64,000 bases of DNA from JALQTD01 sp036825655. GTDB lineage: Bacteria; Bacteroidota; Bacteroidia; Flavobacteriales_D; Sanyastnellaceae. A model generated the notes under the pieces. It was not told the DNA's origin and searched no databases. It saw nothing but the letters and a program-made list of their open reading frames with translations. The stretch covers positions 51,115-115,114 of the forward strand of contig DAISXU010000001.1 in the NCBI GenBank assembly GCA_036825655.1, given 5' to 3'. Every line of letters begins with the position of its first letter. Positions within the stretch are counted from its first letter, which is position 1. The translations under genes were made by a program, and so were the position numbers. Of the stretch, positions 27,979 to 36,597 are shown piece by piece.

Positions 27979-28536
27979 TTAAAATTCCGGCTCGTAATCG
28001 TGTTCAGTCAATTCTCGGCGCAAGCGATTCAAGCTGCGCCGAACAGAAGCGTCCAACATCCGGTCCTCAACGCGCAGCACAAAGCCGCCAATCAATTCCG
28101 GGTTGACCGATTCTTTTAATTCCACATCGCCATTGTGAAGGCGTTTCAGTTCTGCCAGAATGCGATCCTTCGCTGCTCCTTCGAGGGGAGCCGCAGTAAT
28201 CACTTCTGCCGTCTGAATGCCTTTCATTGTGCGAATCACCATTACGCAGGCCTCAGCCACTGCCGCTAAAATGCCTACGCGGCCTTTGCGAACTAAAATG
28301 GTGATGAACTCCATCATCAAAGGGCTCAAATGCGGCTTGAACACCGCATCCAACACCCGTTGCTTTTGATCAGGCTTCAATACAGGTGAAGCAAGCAAAC
28401 GCTCGAGCTCAGCACTCGCTTTCACGGTGTTGAGGACGAGGTGAATGTCACGCTCGACCACGTCCAACTCTTTGCGCTCTTCTGCGAGCGTTAAAAGGGA
28501 CTTAGCATACCGGGAAGCAACGCGAGGTGTAGCCAT
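27979..28536 (-). CDS. atpH: ATP synthase F1 delta subunit
   Basis: A 185-residue stator subunit joining F1 to the b-subunit stalk (OSCP homologue). Visible are the N-terminal helical domain beginning RVASRYAKSLLTLAEER and the C-terminal conserved region ESVNPELIGGFVLRVEDRMLDASVRRSLNRLRREL. It starts seven bases after the end of atpF and ends 34 bases before atpA. Confidence 0.96.
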   Translation of the reverse strand: MATPRVASRYAKSLLTLAEERKELDVVERDIHLVLNTVKASAELERLLASPVLKPDQKQRVLDAVFKPHLSPLMMEFITILVRKGRVGILAAVAEACVMVIRTMKGIQTAEVITAAPLEGAAKDRILAELKRLHNGDVELKESVNPELIGGFVLRVEDRMLDASVRRSLNRLRRELTEHDYEPEF

Positions 28537-28543
28537 GATGGAA

Positions 28544-29041
28544 TCAGTTCAAAGGGGACTCGTCGATGAGCTTGTTCACGAGTTGCTGCTGCTGTTCAGT
28601 CCGCTCCAATTGTTGGCGCAACAAGCGCTCAGCAATGTCAATGGAGAGGCCTGCTACCTCAGCTTTCAATTCTGCAACCGCGGCTTTGCGCTCAACGTTG
28701 ATCGCTTCACGGGCATTCGCTAGGTCACGCTCTGCCTCTTCGCGCGCTTTGGCACGGGCATCAGCAACCATTTGAGTAGCCGTGTCCCGAGCATCGCGGA
28801 GAATGCCATCGCGCTCCGTGCGCGCCTCTTTCAAGAGTCGCTCACTTTCGTCAGACAAGGCAGCCATGTCTTGGCGTGCCTTTTCCGCTTCATTCAAAGC
28901 TGCAGCAATGCTTTCTTCACGTTCATTCAAGGCTTTGAGGATGGGACCCCAAGCCATTCGACGCAAAAGCAGCAGGACTACAATGAATGCAATCGAAGCC
29001 CAAATGACAGTCCCCAATGCGGGGCTTAACAGCGCTCCCAT
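28544..29041 (-). CDS. atpF: ATP synthase Fo b subunit
   Basis: A 165-residue peripheral stalk protein with one N-terminal membrane helix (LGTVIWASIAFIVVLLLLRRMAWGPI, about residues 9-34) followed by a long charged coiled coil rich in Ala, Glu and Arg. It dimerises and holds F1 stationary against the rotor. It starts four bases after the end of atpE and precedes atpH. Confidence 0.96.
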   Translation of the reverse strand: MGALLSPALGTVIWASIAFIVVLLLLRRMAWGPILKALNEREESIAAALNEAEKARQDMAALSDESERLLKEARTERDGILRDARDTATQMVADARAKAREEAERDLANAREAINVERKAAVAELKAEVAGLSIDIAERLLRQQLERTEQQQQLVNKLIDESPLN

Positions 29042-29045
29042 CAGT

Positions 29046-29285
29046 TTATCCGAGAGCTACAAGCAAGCAAACGATCACACCGAAAAGCGCTACACCCTCG
29101 ACCAATGCCGCAGCAACGATCATGTTCGAGCGAATATCACCAGCGACTTCAGGCTGGCGAGCCATTGCTTCGAGTGCAGATCCGCCAATGCGGCCTACAC
29201 CAATACCAGCGCCAATAGCGGCTGCGCCTGCACCGAGGCCTGCGAGGCCCTGTCCGATTTCAAGAAGGATGGTCAACAATTCCAT
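29046..29285 (-). CDS. atpE: ATP synthase Fo c subunit (proteolipid ring)
   Basis: A 79-residue hairpin of two membrane helices with the polar loop ARQPE between them. Helix 1 has the glycine/alanine-rich packing motif GAGAAAIGAGIGVGRIGG; helix 2 holds the ion-binding glutamate in AAALVEGVALFGVIV. The residue after this Glu is Gly rather than Ser/Thr, which favours proton over sodium coupling (inference from the known Na+ motif). I use the ATG at 29285; an open frame reaching to 29396 is not part of the protein. Confidence 0.96.
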   Translation of the reverse strand: MELLTILLEIGQGLAGLGAGAAAIGAGIGVGRIGGSALEAMARQPEVAGDIRSNMIVAAALVEGVALFGVIVCLLVALG

Positions 29286-29313
29286 GAGTTTGGATTTGGA
29301 TGGATTTCTAGAT

Positions 29314-30501
29314 TCAATGATGTGCTTCCTGTTTCGCGTCCCCAAAATAGAGGGCCGCAAGCAAGGTGAAAACAAATGCCTGAAGGAATGCCACAAGGAG
29401 TTCGAGCATGTACATGAAAATCATGAATGCTGTTGAGAACACACCAATGCCCATACCAGCAACCGCATCCTCACCTCCCTTTCCGAAGATGAAGATCAAG
29501 CTGGTAAATGCCAAAATGATGATGTGTCCTGCTGTGATGTTCGCGGTCAAACGAATCATCAAAACTGTGGGCTTGAGAATGAGGCCAATCACCTCGATCG
29601 GGGTCAAGATGAGCGCCTTGACCGGCCATGGCACGCCAGGCATCCACAAAACGTGTCCCCAATAGTGCTTATTCCCTGTGAGATTGGTGATCAAGAACAC
29701 CAAGGTCGCCATGACCAAGGTGATGCCCAGTGTTCCTGTGATGTTGAAGCCACCAAGGAAGGGAACAAGGCCCAGTAGATTCGAGAAAAAGGTGAAGAAA
29801 AACACCGTCAACAGAAACGGCAGGTATTGGTTCGCGTGCTTGCCAATGGCCGGCTTTGCCACCTCATCACGGATGAACAAAATCAAAGGCTCCAACGCAT
29901 TCGCCAAGCCTGTTGGGGCTGTGGTGCCACGCTTCTTATAACCCCTGGCAACAGAACCAAACATCCAAACCATGAAGGCCATGATCAACAGCATGCCGAA
30001 AACAGACTTTGTGATGGACAGGTCCAACACGTCCACCTCATCGGCCGTGATGCTTCCCGCCAAAATGGTGGTGTCGCCTTCGTGCTTTTCGGAGGCATGC
30101 AAGGTGTAATGCACGTCATTCTCCTCGCTGTAATAAAAACGATCAGCGTGGCCGTGATGCCCGTCGCCCTCCTCCTTGAAATTGCTGCTCATCACAACAT
30201 CAAGCCCCCGATCCGTCCACAAAATTACAGGAAGTGGAATGTGGGTGTGGCCCCACATGTGGATGTCGTGAGCGTCTGCGATGTGGCCGACAATGAAGTC
30301 ACCCGCCTTGAATTCGGAAGCATGCTCTTCGTGGTGTTCAGCGCCTTCTGTACTGTGGCCCTCAACCACCTCATGCCCATCGTGTCCTTCGTGCTGGTCA
30401 TGTCCGTGCCCATGATCTTGGGCCCACACAGCGCCCCACGTCGTCGCTGCCGCGATGACCGTCAATGCAATCGAACAAATGGGTGTATGCCTCTGGAACA
30501 T
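29314..30501 (-). CDS. atpB: ATP synthase Fo a subunit with histidine-rich exported N-terminal extension
   Basis: A 395-residue membrane protein that forms the proton half-channels. The C-terminal 240 residues are standard: LLTVFFFTFFSNLLGLVP and LKPTVLMIRLTANITAGHI with the essential arginine. Ahead of this come a signal-peptide-like segment ending VWAQ (about residues 1-27) and roughly 120 hydrophilic residues dense in His, Asp and Glu (for example DHGHGHDQHEGHDGHE). Extended AtpB proteins are typical of Bacteroidota; the exact role of the histidine-rich part is unknown. I start at the ATG at 30501, giving the signal peptide; a frame start at 30528 exists. Confidence 0.95.
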   Translation of the reverse strand: MFQRHTPICSIALTVIAAATTWGAVWAQDHGHGHDQHEGHDGHEVVEGHSTEGAEHHEEHASEFKAGDFIVGHIADAHDIHMWGHTHIPLPVILWTDRGLDVVMSSNFKEEGDGHHGHADRFYYSEENDVHYTLHASEKHEGDTTILAGSITADEVDVLDLSITKSVFGMLLIMAFMVWMFGSVARGYKKRGTTAPTGLANALEPLILFIRDEVAKPAIGKHANQYLPFLLTVFFFTFFSNLLGLVPFLGGFNITGTLGITLVMATLVFLITNLTGNKHYWGHVLWMPGVPWPVKALILTPIEVIGLILKPTVLMIRLTANITAGHIIILAFTSLIFIFGKGGEDAVAGMGIGVFSTAFMIFMYMLELLVAFLQAFVFTLLAALYFGDAKQEAHH

Positions 30502-30575
30502 GAGTTTTGTCTCCGGAATTCGGCGCAAAAATAGTCACCACAACCCGTTCTCAACAGATTTTGAACAATTTCTTT

Positions 30576-30974
30576 TCAATGTGGTCCAGAAGGCGGTGGG
30601 TTCGGAGACTTGGAGCGTTGTAAATTTTGGCTAACCCAAACAAAACGAGCCGAATTCCAAGCAAATGCAGCAAACAACCCCAAAGCAAAGGGAACGCGGT
30701 GCGCTCCACCAGCAACGAGGTAAACTGTGACCACGGCAACACTGGAAAGCAATTTTACCGCTGTAGCTCCATTGACAGCTGTTACAAATCGCAGCGCTGA
30801 AGCATTGTGGGCACGATTCATCCAATTCAATAGCAGGATTGTCATCCAGGCATAACCAACAAGCAGCGCAGGCCACTCCCATGAATTAGCGAAGTTTCGG
30901 GCCGACGGAATCGCAAAAGCAAGTCCGTACAGAACCAGCGTGCCCAGGGCGCCTATCCAACCATATGATTTCAT
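30576..30974 (-). CDS. AtpI-like membrane protein upstream of atpB
   Basis: A 132-residue protein with about four hydrophobic helices and a proline-rich end. Its position, between an AtpZ-like gene and atpB, and its size match the AtpI-like proteins that help assemble the c-ring or supply Mg2+, but the sequence itself has no diagnostic motif I can see, so the assignment rests on context. The ATG at 30974 overlaps the stop of the preceding gene (ATGA), so it is translated with it. A 74-base gap separates it from atpB. Confidence 0.72.
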   Translation of the reverse strand: MKSYGWIGALGTLVLYGLAFAIPSARNFANSWEWPALLVGYAWMTILLLNWMNRAHNASALRFVTAVNGATAVKLLSSVAVVTVYLVAGGAHRVPFALGLFAAFAWNSARFVWVSQNLQRSKSPNPPPSGPH

Positions 30975-31201
30975 TTCGAAGCTTCCTTGATGACCACATA
31001 CAACGCAACCCCTGTGCCGACGAGTGAACCTAATATGGTGAACCAAGGTGTTCCTGACGACCAGGCTTCATCTGCCTTTATGCCACCCCAAACACCAAGC
31101 CCAATGGCCGCTCCCATCTGATACGCCATGGAGGAGAATTTCAAAAAAGCAGGCCGAATAGGTGCTTTTTTCTCAGCTCCACGCTCGGGAGCCTGCCCCA
31201 T
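30971..31201 (-). CDS. atpZ: AtpZ/AtpI-family small membrane protein
   Basis: A 76-residue protein with a charged N-terminus and two membrane helices (SSMAYQMGAAIGLGVWGGIKAD and WFTILGSLVGTGVALYVVIKE), matching the AtpZ (putative F0F1 ATPase subunit, PF09527) pattern; AtpZ with AtpI forms a Mg2+ channel or assembly factor. The start at 31201 (ATG) overlaps the bactofilin stop in ATGA. Followed in coupled fashion by the AtpI-like gene. Confidence 0.85.
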   Translation of the reverse strand: MGQAPERGAEKKAPIRPAFLKFSSMAYQMGAAIGLGVWGGIKADEAWSSGTPWFTILGSLVGTGVALYVVIKEASK

Positions 31202-31650
31202 CAAGCGATGGCTTCCGCTACCTTACGCTCCGTGTGGCGCTTGGCCTCTGAGTTGGACCGTCGGTCCGTCGAACCCATGTCCTTCACTTTGGACGCCAAC
31301 TGCAAAGTGCCCGTAACCACAGCCCCTTCCTCTACAGACAGCTGTCCGTATTTCACCTCCCCCTCGATCTGGGCTCCGCTTTTCATAGCGAGCAATTCCT
31401 CCACCACCACTTGACCGTCCAACTTGCCCTCCACCTCGCACTGCTTGCACCGGATGTTTCCGCCCACAACTCCAGTGGGACCAATCACCAAACGACCAGT
31501 CGTTTCAAGATCACCCTCAAATCGACCGTCTACCCGCACGCTGGCCTCGCACTTGAGTGTACCGTTCATTACCGTGCCCTCAGCCACCCGATTGATGGCC
31601 CGCTCCGAAGTGGATTCAAAGCGATTCTGTTTTTTTCCGGAACCAATCAT
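31201..31650 (-). CDS. Bactofilin family cytoskeletal protein
   Basis: A 149-residue polymer-forming protein. The core (about residues 22-118) is the right-handed beta-helix of bactofilins with repeating short strands such as ASVRVDGRFEGDLETTGRLVIG and GQLSVEEGAVVTGTLQ. It polymerises without nucleotide, often marking membrane sites or guiding cell-wall synthesis. The unstructured N- and C-terminal tails fit the family. In Bacteroidota it is commonly found between porW and atp genes, as here. A promoter sits directly upstream, so the gene may begin a transcript that continues into the atp genes. Confidence 0.92.
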   Translation of the reverse strand: MIGSGKKQNRFESTSERAINRVAEGTVMNGTLKCEASVRVDGRFEGDLETTGRLVIGPTGVVGGNIRCKQCEVEGKLDGQVVVEELLAMKSGAQIEGEVKYGQLSVEEGAVVTGTLQLASKVKDMGSTDRRSNSEAKRHTERKVAEAIA

Positions 31651-31655
31651 GCCGG

Positions 31656-31685
31656 CAAAAGTATATGGAAAATACCAACAAGCAA
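31656..31685 (-). promoter_or_regulatory. Bacteroidota-type promoter before bactofilin and the atp operon
   Basis: On the minus strand TTG (31685-31683), a 19-base spacer and TACTTTTG (31663-31656) match the TTG...TAnnTTTG consensus. The -7 box ends only five bases from the ATG at 31650, so the transcript would be leaderless or nearly so. Confidence 0.5.
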
Positions 31686-31698
31686 CAGTTGATAACCC

Positions 31699-34359
31699 TT
31701 ACTTCTCATCACTCAAGTAGGTTTCCTCAAAGAACTCCATGTAACCGGTGATGTTCTTGGACTTGAATAGCTCGACATAATTCTCACTGGTGATGATGAA
31801 TTGATCGTAACCGGAACTATTCATTTCAATCAAGTCCTCACGGTTGCCGACAAACACGGAGTAATAGTCCATAGCATTCACCTGCTTCTTGAAGCTCTTT
31901 ACCAAAATGATTTGGTGGTTTCTATCGATCAAATTGGCGGTTACACGCAAATTCTGAGACTGGAAATATTCCCCGTTGAAATCGGCAATTTTCGCTTTCA
32001 ATGCCTCCACATCACCGCGACCGACAGGAACAATCATACCGAAATAATGTTCCAAATACGGCTTGTAAGCGAAGGGTGAATCTTCCGTTTCTTCTGGTTC
32101 TTTATCTTGATTTGCTTCTGGGGCTCGCAAGCCGTCAAGCTGAGTCAATAAAGCCAAGGCAAACTCCCCCTCTTCTGTTTCTGGACAAGAATCAACCACT
32201 GCATACAGGGACTCAAAATAAGACCTGCGATCCCCACCTGTGAGAGCGCTCAAACCCCCAATGCATTGGGCCCGAAGGAGCCGGTATTGGCACATGAAAT
32301 AATTGGGCGCGCTTTCTTCAATGATGGGGGTGATGTCCAAAAGAACCTGTTGGTAGTCTTTCTGGTAATAGCGCATCAGGAAAGCTTCATAAACAGCGCG
32401 GTCTGCTTCCCTTCGCATTTCCTCTTCATCTGCATATTCAGGGTTCTCAATCATAATGGCCCACTCACTTCCTGGGTAGTTCGTGGTAACCATGTTCGCC
32501 CAATACTCCGAATTGCACGTGCCACAAAAGGGGTTTTGGTAATTCTCCTCTACCTCCCGCTGCAAATAGGTTCGAAACAGCTGGTAATACGCCGTCGGGT
32601 GATAGTCGCTCTTTTCAAAACGATTCACCAGGGCCTCCCAACTTTCAATCGCATTTTCAGGGTCGTTCAATTTTTCCTTGTAGTCCACCCCGGCCAAATA
32701 ATAGGACTCCGCAATCAGGGCCATCGAGGAATCGCGTTGATCGGGTTCACAGGGAAGTCCAGCGAGCAAATCCTCCACTGAAGGAATACCAGTCGGGCCC
32801 GTTGATTCTTGCTGAACGTCAACAGCCCCCAATTCTTCTTCATTCGAAAAAGCAATGCCTGTTTTCTGAGACCTGCGCCAATTGTCTTCCAGAACACGGT
32901 CTCCCCAGTAGTCTTGGAAATTCCTTCTTCCTTGCAACTTCAATTGGCCGTTGTAAGGCCAAAACATGCCCACCCCTCCATCTCCAGCGGCGGCCAATTC
33001 AGCCTCTGCCGCGGCCTCTGCCGCCAGGCGCGCAGCCTCTGCTGCCGCCTCCATATCGGCAACAATTTCAGCAACCCGATCCATGCGCTCGTCTTCGTCC
33101 AAATCGCAAATCGCCAACAGGCTGTCCTGCTCTTGGATGGTCTGAAGGTGCCCCACCAAGGAGGTCAAATTTTCCGCCAAGCCGCTCACCTCCTCAAACC
33201 TTCCTTCTTCATCGTCCATGTAAGTCACCGCGCTGTCGTAGTAGGCTTGAGCGCTGACGTAATTCAGGTCCTCCATGAACAAATCTCCCAACCTCAAATA
33301 ACTCTTCATCCGTTGGCGTTGGTTCTCATCATTGACCTCAAGCGATTGGAACAGGTAATCGTAGCCGTCCTCCCGCTCCCGCTCCTCCAGCGCCAACTCC
33401 GCTAAGGCATAGTATATCTGATCTTGGTATTGCTCGTTCTTCTTGTCGTCAAGCATATCAAACAAGAGCTCAACAATGGGCTCGCTGCTGCCGCCTCGGC
33501 GATCAAAGGCCATGGCTTGTTTAATCTTCGCGTAAAATTCAAGCTCATATGGTGTTCGGAGGTCAACCACTTCTTTGTACCGCTCAATGGCCTCAGTAGA
33601 TCGGCCGCTGGCCTCCAAGCATTGCGCAAGAATGAAAATGGTTCGAGCGCGGTCGCGTTTTTTCGGTGTGTGTGCAATGGCCTGTTCTAACTGTTCACAT
33701 GCCGCTTCGATTTGGTCGTATTTCAAATAGTAGGAGGCATACACCAAATGAGCAAACGCCAGCCTGTTTTCATCCTTCACCTCATCGAAAGACACCGCCT
33801 TCATCAGGGCGGTGTTCGCCCGCACTTGATCCCCCATGGCCATGTAGGTTCTTCCTAACCAAGCATTGGCCCAGGCTTGGGCATCATCATAATCCAATGT
33901 TCGAATGAGGTATTGGAAAACCTCCTCTGCCTTTTCTGAATCGCCCTTGATCAAGTGGGCACGCCCAATGATGTCATAATTGTCGTCAATCCACTTATTC
34001 AATTCCGGCCACTTCAAATCTTTGCGGTCACGGCTCGATGGCTGCATGGTGTGCTTGTCCACCACGCGAGTGCATTTTTCAATGGCTCGCTCCATCAAAG
34101 GATAGACCGATTGCGCATTTTGATCGTCGACCGGAATGAAGATGGGTAGAATCGCATCCCAATTTTCCTCGTATTCCGCATACATGGATTCATCCGCTTC
34201 CTCCATTGCTTCGTTCGCATAGAAGAAACCATTGTAGTGCGCGTGCAAATTGTGGTAAATGCGGTACGCTCGGCCATCCCTTGTGTTCGAACACCCGAAG
34301 GCGGCAAACACCAGAATGGCCAATGCGGTTATGGAAAGCAGTCGGTTCAAAGAGGTCAT
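31699..34359 (-). CDS. porW: Type IX secretion system lipoprotein PorW/SprE (TPR)
   Basis: An 886-residue lipoprotein with lipobox FGCS (Cys23) and a TPR-rich body. NTRDGRAYRIYHNLHAHYNGFFYANEAM directly after the anchor is the conserved opening of SprE/PorW, which is needed for T9SS function and gliding in Flavobacteria and Porphyromonas. TPR-like helices cover residues about 130-420 and 570-700, separated by an Ala/Glu-rich coiled segment; a C-terminal domain of about 110 residues follows. It lies divergent from the M23 peptidase gene and upstream of bactofilin. Its presence fits the several T9SS-tailed proteins in the window. Confidence 0.92.
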   Translation of the reverse strand: MTSLNRLLSITALAILVFAAFGCSNTRDGRAYRIYHNLHAHYNGFFYANEAMEEADESMYAEYEENWDAILPIFIPVDDQNAQSVYPLMERAIEKCTRVVDKHTMQPSSRDRKDLKWPELNKWIDDNYDIIGRAHLIKGDSEKAEEVFQYLIRTLDYDDAQAWANAWLGRTYMAMGDQVRANTALMKAVSFDEVKDENRLAFAHLVYASYYLKYDQIEAACEQLEQAIAHTPKKRDRARTIFILAQCLEASGRSTEAIERYKEVVDLRTPYELEFYAKIKQAMAFDRRGGSSEPIVELLFDMLDDKKNEQYQDQIYYALAELALEEREREDGYDYLFQSLEVNDENQRQRMKSYLRLGDLFMEDLNYVSAQAYYDSAVTYMDDEEGRFEEVSGLAENLTSLVGHLQTIQEQDSLLAICDLDEDERMDRVAEIVADMEAAAEAARLAAEAAAEAELAAAGDGGVGMFWPYNGQLKLQGRRNFQDYWGDRVLEDNWRRSQKTGIAFSNEEELGAVDVQQESTGPTGIPSVEDLLAGLPCEPDQRDSSMALIAESYYLAGVDYKEKLNDPENAIESWEALVNRFEKSDYHPTAYYQLFRTYLQREVEENYQNPFCGTCNSEYWANMVTTNYPGSEWAIMIENPEYADEEEMRREADRAVYEAFLMRYYQKDYQQVLLDITPIIEESAPNYFMCQYRLLRAQCIGGLSALTGGDRRSYFESLYAVVDSCPETEEGEFALALLTQLDGLRAPEANQDKEPEETEDSPFAYKPYLEHYFGMIVPVGRGDVEALKAKIADFNGEYFQSQNLRVTANLIDRNHQIILVKSFKKQVNAMDYYSVFVGNREDLIEMNSSGYDQFIITSENYVELFKSKNITGYMEFFEETYLSDEK

Positions 34360-34432
34360 GTGCGGTAGAGTAACGCCGAATGTGCTAAATTATTCCAAAC
34401 AGAAGGAAGTAAGCCCGAACTCGGGCATGTAA

Positions 34433-35350
34433 ATGCGCAAAGACCGGCACTTCACCGATATTTGCTCCGTGACTGATCCCCGACAACCTCAAATACGCAA
34501 GTGGTGGCTTGAGCGATTCCGCCTGACACTTCAGGAGCAGAAGACCTTCTCTGATCGCTGGCAAATCGGCGTTTCCAGATGGGGGTTGATGTTGGCTGCG
34601 CTCACTGCGGTTTTCTTGATTTCCGGGATCACATACTTTGTTGTTGCAAGGACCCCCCTCCGGGAATGGATCGTGCCTGGGTATTTGGCAGAGGGCGCTC
34701 GAGAGGACGTAAGGTATGCGCGCTCTTCAGCCGACAGTGCGCTCCTGGTACTCGAACAGCAAACCCGATACCTCGACGCGTTGAGTAGCATTCTCCGAGG
34801 TGATGTGCCAGAAACGCAGGACATGGGGTCCTTAGTGGATAGCCTGGCCATGGCGGAATTCAACCTCGATTTGGCTACGGACACAATGGATTCGGTCCTT
34901 CGAGCGAAAATTGCTGAAGAAGATCGATTCGCCTTGAGGAGGTCAGGGCTGGACCCGACCCATAGCCGGGGCATGTCATTCCGCCCTGTATTGGGACCCA
35001 TAAGTGCGGAGTACGATGCAAGCACCGGACACCTTGGAATCGACTTCATTGCTCCCAATGGCTCCATGGTCCATGCAGCAGATGATGGAACCGTTATCCT
35101 AGCTTCTTATACCGTCGACGGTGGGTATGTAATTGCCATCCAACACAAGGCCGACCGGCTTTCGGTTTATAAACACAACCAAAGCCTCTTGTTGGAGCCA
35201 GGGGATGTTGTTCGTGCGGGTGACGCCATTGCCATCATCGGTGGCACCGGCACCACGTCCAAGGGACCCCATTGCCATTTTGAATGGTGGGTAGATGGTG
35301 CACCTCTTGATCCGATGCCCTGGATGCCAGGTGAGGGGGTTGCTCCGTAA
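34433..35350 (+). CDS. Membrane-anchored M23 (LytM-type) peptidoglycan peptidase
   Basis: A 305-residue protein with a cytoplasmic N-terminus, one membrane helix (about residues 52-72), a short coiled region and a C-terminal LytM domain. The zinc site is complete: HLGIDFIAPNGS with His and Asp near residue 200, and GPHCHFEWW with the HxH pair near 280. It is therefore likely to be an active endopeptidase in the periplasm rather than a degenerate activator. It is divergent from porW in a 73-base gap, an arrangement often seen in Bacteroidota, consistent with envelope remodelling near the secretion machinery. Confidence 0.92.
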   Translation: MRKDRHFTDICSVTDPRQPQIRKWWLERFRLTLQEQKTFSDRWQIGVSRWGLMLAALTAVFLISGITYFVVARTPLREWIVPGYLAEGAREDVRYARSSADSALLVLEQQTRYLDALSSILRGDVPETQDMGSLVDSLAMAEFNLDLATDTMDSVLRAKIAEEDRFALRRSGLDPTHSRGMSFRPVLGPISAEYDASTGHLGIDFIAPNGSMVHAADDGTVILASYTVDGGYVIAIQHKADRLSVYKHNQSLLLEPGDVVRAGDAIAIIGGTGTTSKGPHCHFEWWVDGAPLDPMPWMPGEGVAP

Positions 35351-35365
35351 TTTCGCCTTGAGCGT

Positions 35366-36280
35366 TCAGCTCGTGAACGAGACCAGGCTCGCAAATTCTG
35401 CTATGCGAGTTTTCAATTCCGAAGCGTTCAAATTCAATAGACGCTCCGTTCCAAAAGCCTCACAGGTAAACGAGGCCAGCGCAGAACCCATGATTACTGC
35501 GCGCTTCATGTTTTCGAACGAAACATCATCCGTGGCAGCTAAGTAACCGGCAAATCCACCGGCAAAGGTGTCCCCAGCACCCGTTGGGTCCATTACCTCT
35601 TCGAGCGGAAGCGCTGGGGCAAAAAACATGCTCCCATCTTTGAAGAGCAAGGCGCCGTGTTCACCCTTCTTGATGATGAGGGTGCCTGGTCCCATGGCTT
35701 GAATGACCTTAGCGGCCTTTACCAAAGAATGTTCTCCGCTGAGCTGGCGGGCCTCCTCATCATTGATGGTCAAGACGTCAACACGCTTCAACACGTCCTT
35801 CAAAGGGTCCAGGGCGATGTCCATCCAGAAATTCATGGTATCCAGGATGACCAATTTGGGGCGGTTCGGCATTTGGTTTAGAACCGACAGCTGCACTTGG
35901 GGATCCAAGTTTCCCAACATCACGTATTGAGCAGTCTTGGCCGCCTCGGGAACTTGTGGGTCAAAAGTCGCCAAGACATTGAGGTCGGTCGCCAACGTGT
36001 CCCGTGAGTTCATGTCGTAATGGTACTTGCCAGACCAATAAAAACTCTTCTCCCCCTTGCGGACCTCCAAACCATCTAACCGCACACCCCTGCTCTCTAA
36101 TTCATTCATAAATGAACCAGGAAAGTCATCTCCCACCACAGACACGAGGTGCTGTACTTTGACGAAGTGACTTGCGCTTAACCCGATGTAAGAAGCAGCA
36201 CCACCAACCATTCTTCCGGATTTCCCGAAAGGTGTTTCTACGTCATCAAACGCTACAGTTCCAACAATGATCAAGCTCAT
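35366..36280 (-). CDS. PfkB-family sugar or nucleoside kinase
   Basis: A 304-residue cytoplasmic kinase with the ribokinase-like signatures: N-terminal GGAASYIGLSASHF near residue 25 and the C-terminal DPTGAGDTFAGGFAGYLA (catalytic Asp in GAGD) near residue 245. A substrate such as ribose, adenosine or fructose 6-phosphate cannot be chosen from sequence. I start at the ATG at 36280 (MSLIIVGTVAFDD), which puts the first beta strand at the N-terminus; the open frame reaches 36376. It is convergent with the M23 gene, 15 bases away. No neighbour hints at the pathway. Confidence 0.9.
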   Translation of the reverse strand: MSLIIVGTVAFDDVETPFGKSGRMVGGAASYIGLSASHFVKVQHLVSVVGDDFPGSFMNELESRGVRLDGLEVRKGEKSFYWSGKYHYDMNSRDTLATDLNVLATFDPQVPEAAKTAQYVMLGNLDPQVQLSVLNQMPNRPKLVILDTMNFWMDIALDPLKDVLKRVDVLTINDEEARQLSGEHSLVKAAKVIQAMGPGTLIIKKGEHGALLFKDGSMFFAPALPLEEVMDPTGAGDTFAGGFAGYLAATDDVSFENMKRAVIMGSALASFTCEAFGTERLLNLNASELKTRIAEFASLVSFTS

Positions 36281-36403
36281 GGGTTGTGATTTTTCAAGGG
36301 TGCAAATGTAGTTCTGAAAAAATTCCACCGCCCAACTGAAACCTTTGTGGCAATGCGTTCGTTTCAACAGAAGCAACGGTACGAAAATTTCCTAGGGCCA
36401 CGA

Positions 36404-36433
36404 TTTGGTTTCAAAGAAAGTGTTGTATCTTTG
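36404..36433 (+). promoter_or_regulatory. Promoter of tRNA-Asn
   Basis: TTTG at 36404-36407, 18 bases, then TATCTTTG at 36426-36433, a full match to the Bacteroidota -33/-7 boxes. The mature tRNA begins 14 bases after the -7 box. Confidence 0.7.
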
Positions 36434-36446
36434 CGGCCCTGAATAT

Positions 36447-36520
36447 TCCTCCTTAGCTCAGCCGGTTAGAGCATCTGACTGTTAATCAGAGGGTCCTTGG
36501 TTCAAGTCCAAGAGGGGGAG
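36447..36520 (+). tRNA. tRNA-Asn (GTT anticodon)
   Basis: A 74-base cloverleaf. The acceptor stem TCCTCCT (36447-36453) pairs with AGGGGGA (36513-36519) with one T-G pair; the D arm is GCTC..GAGC; the anticodon stem-loop reads CTGACTGTTAATCAG with anticodon GTT; the T arm is CTTGG-TTCAAGT-CCAAG. The CCA end is not encoded. It is a single tRNA gene with its own promoter and terminator. Confidence 0.97.
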
Positions 36521-36532
36521 CACTGAAAAATC

Positions 36533-36571
36533 AAAAAATCCGTTATGCCTCTTTGGTGTGACGGTTTTTTT
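36533..36571 (+). terminator. Terminator after tRNA-Asn
   Basis: A 10-bp stem (CCGTTATGCC at 36540-36549 with GGTGTGACGG at 36555-36564, with G-T wobbles) flanked by A and by seven T. Confidence 0.8.
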
Positions 36572-36597
36572 GTTTCCGGCCACCGGAAAAAGGGGGT

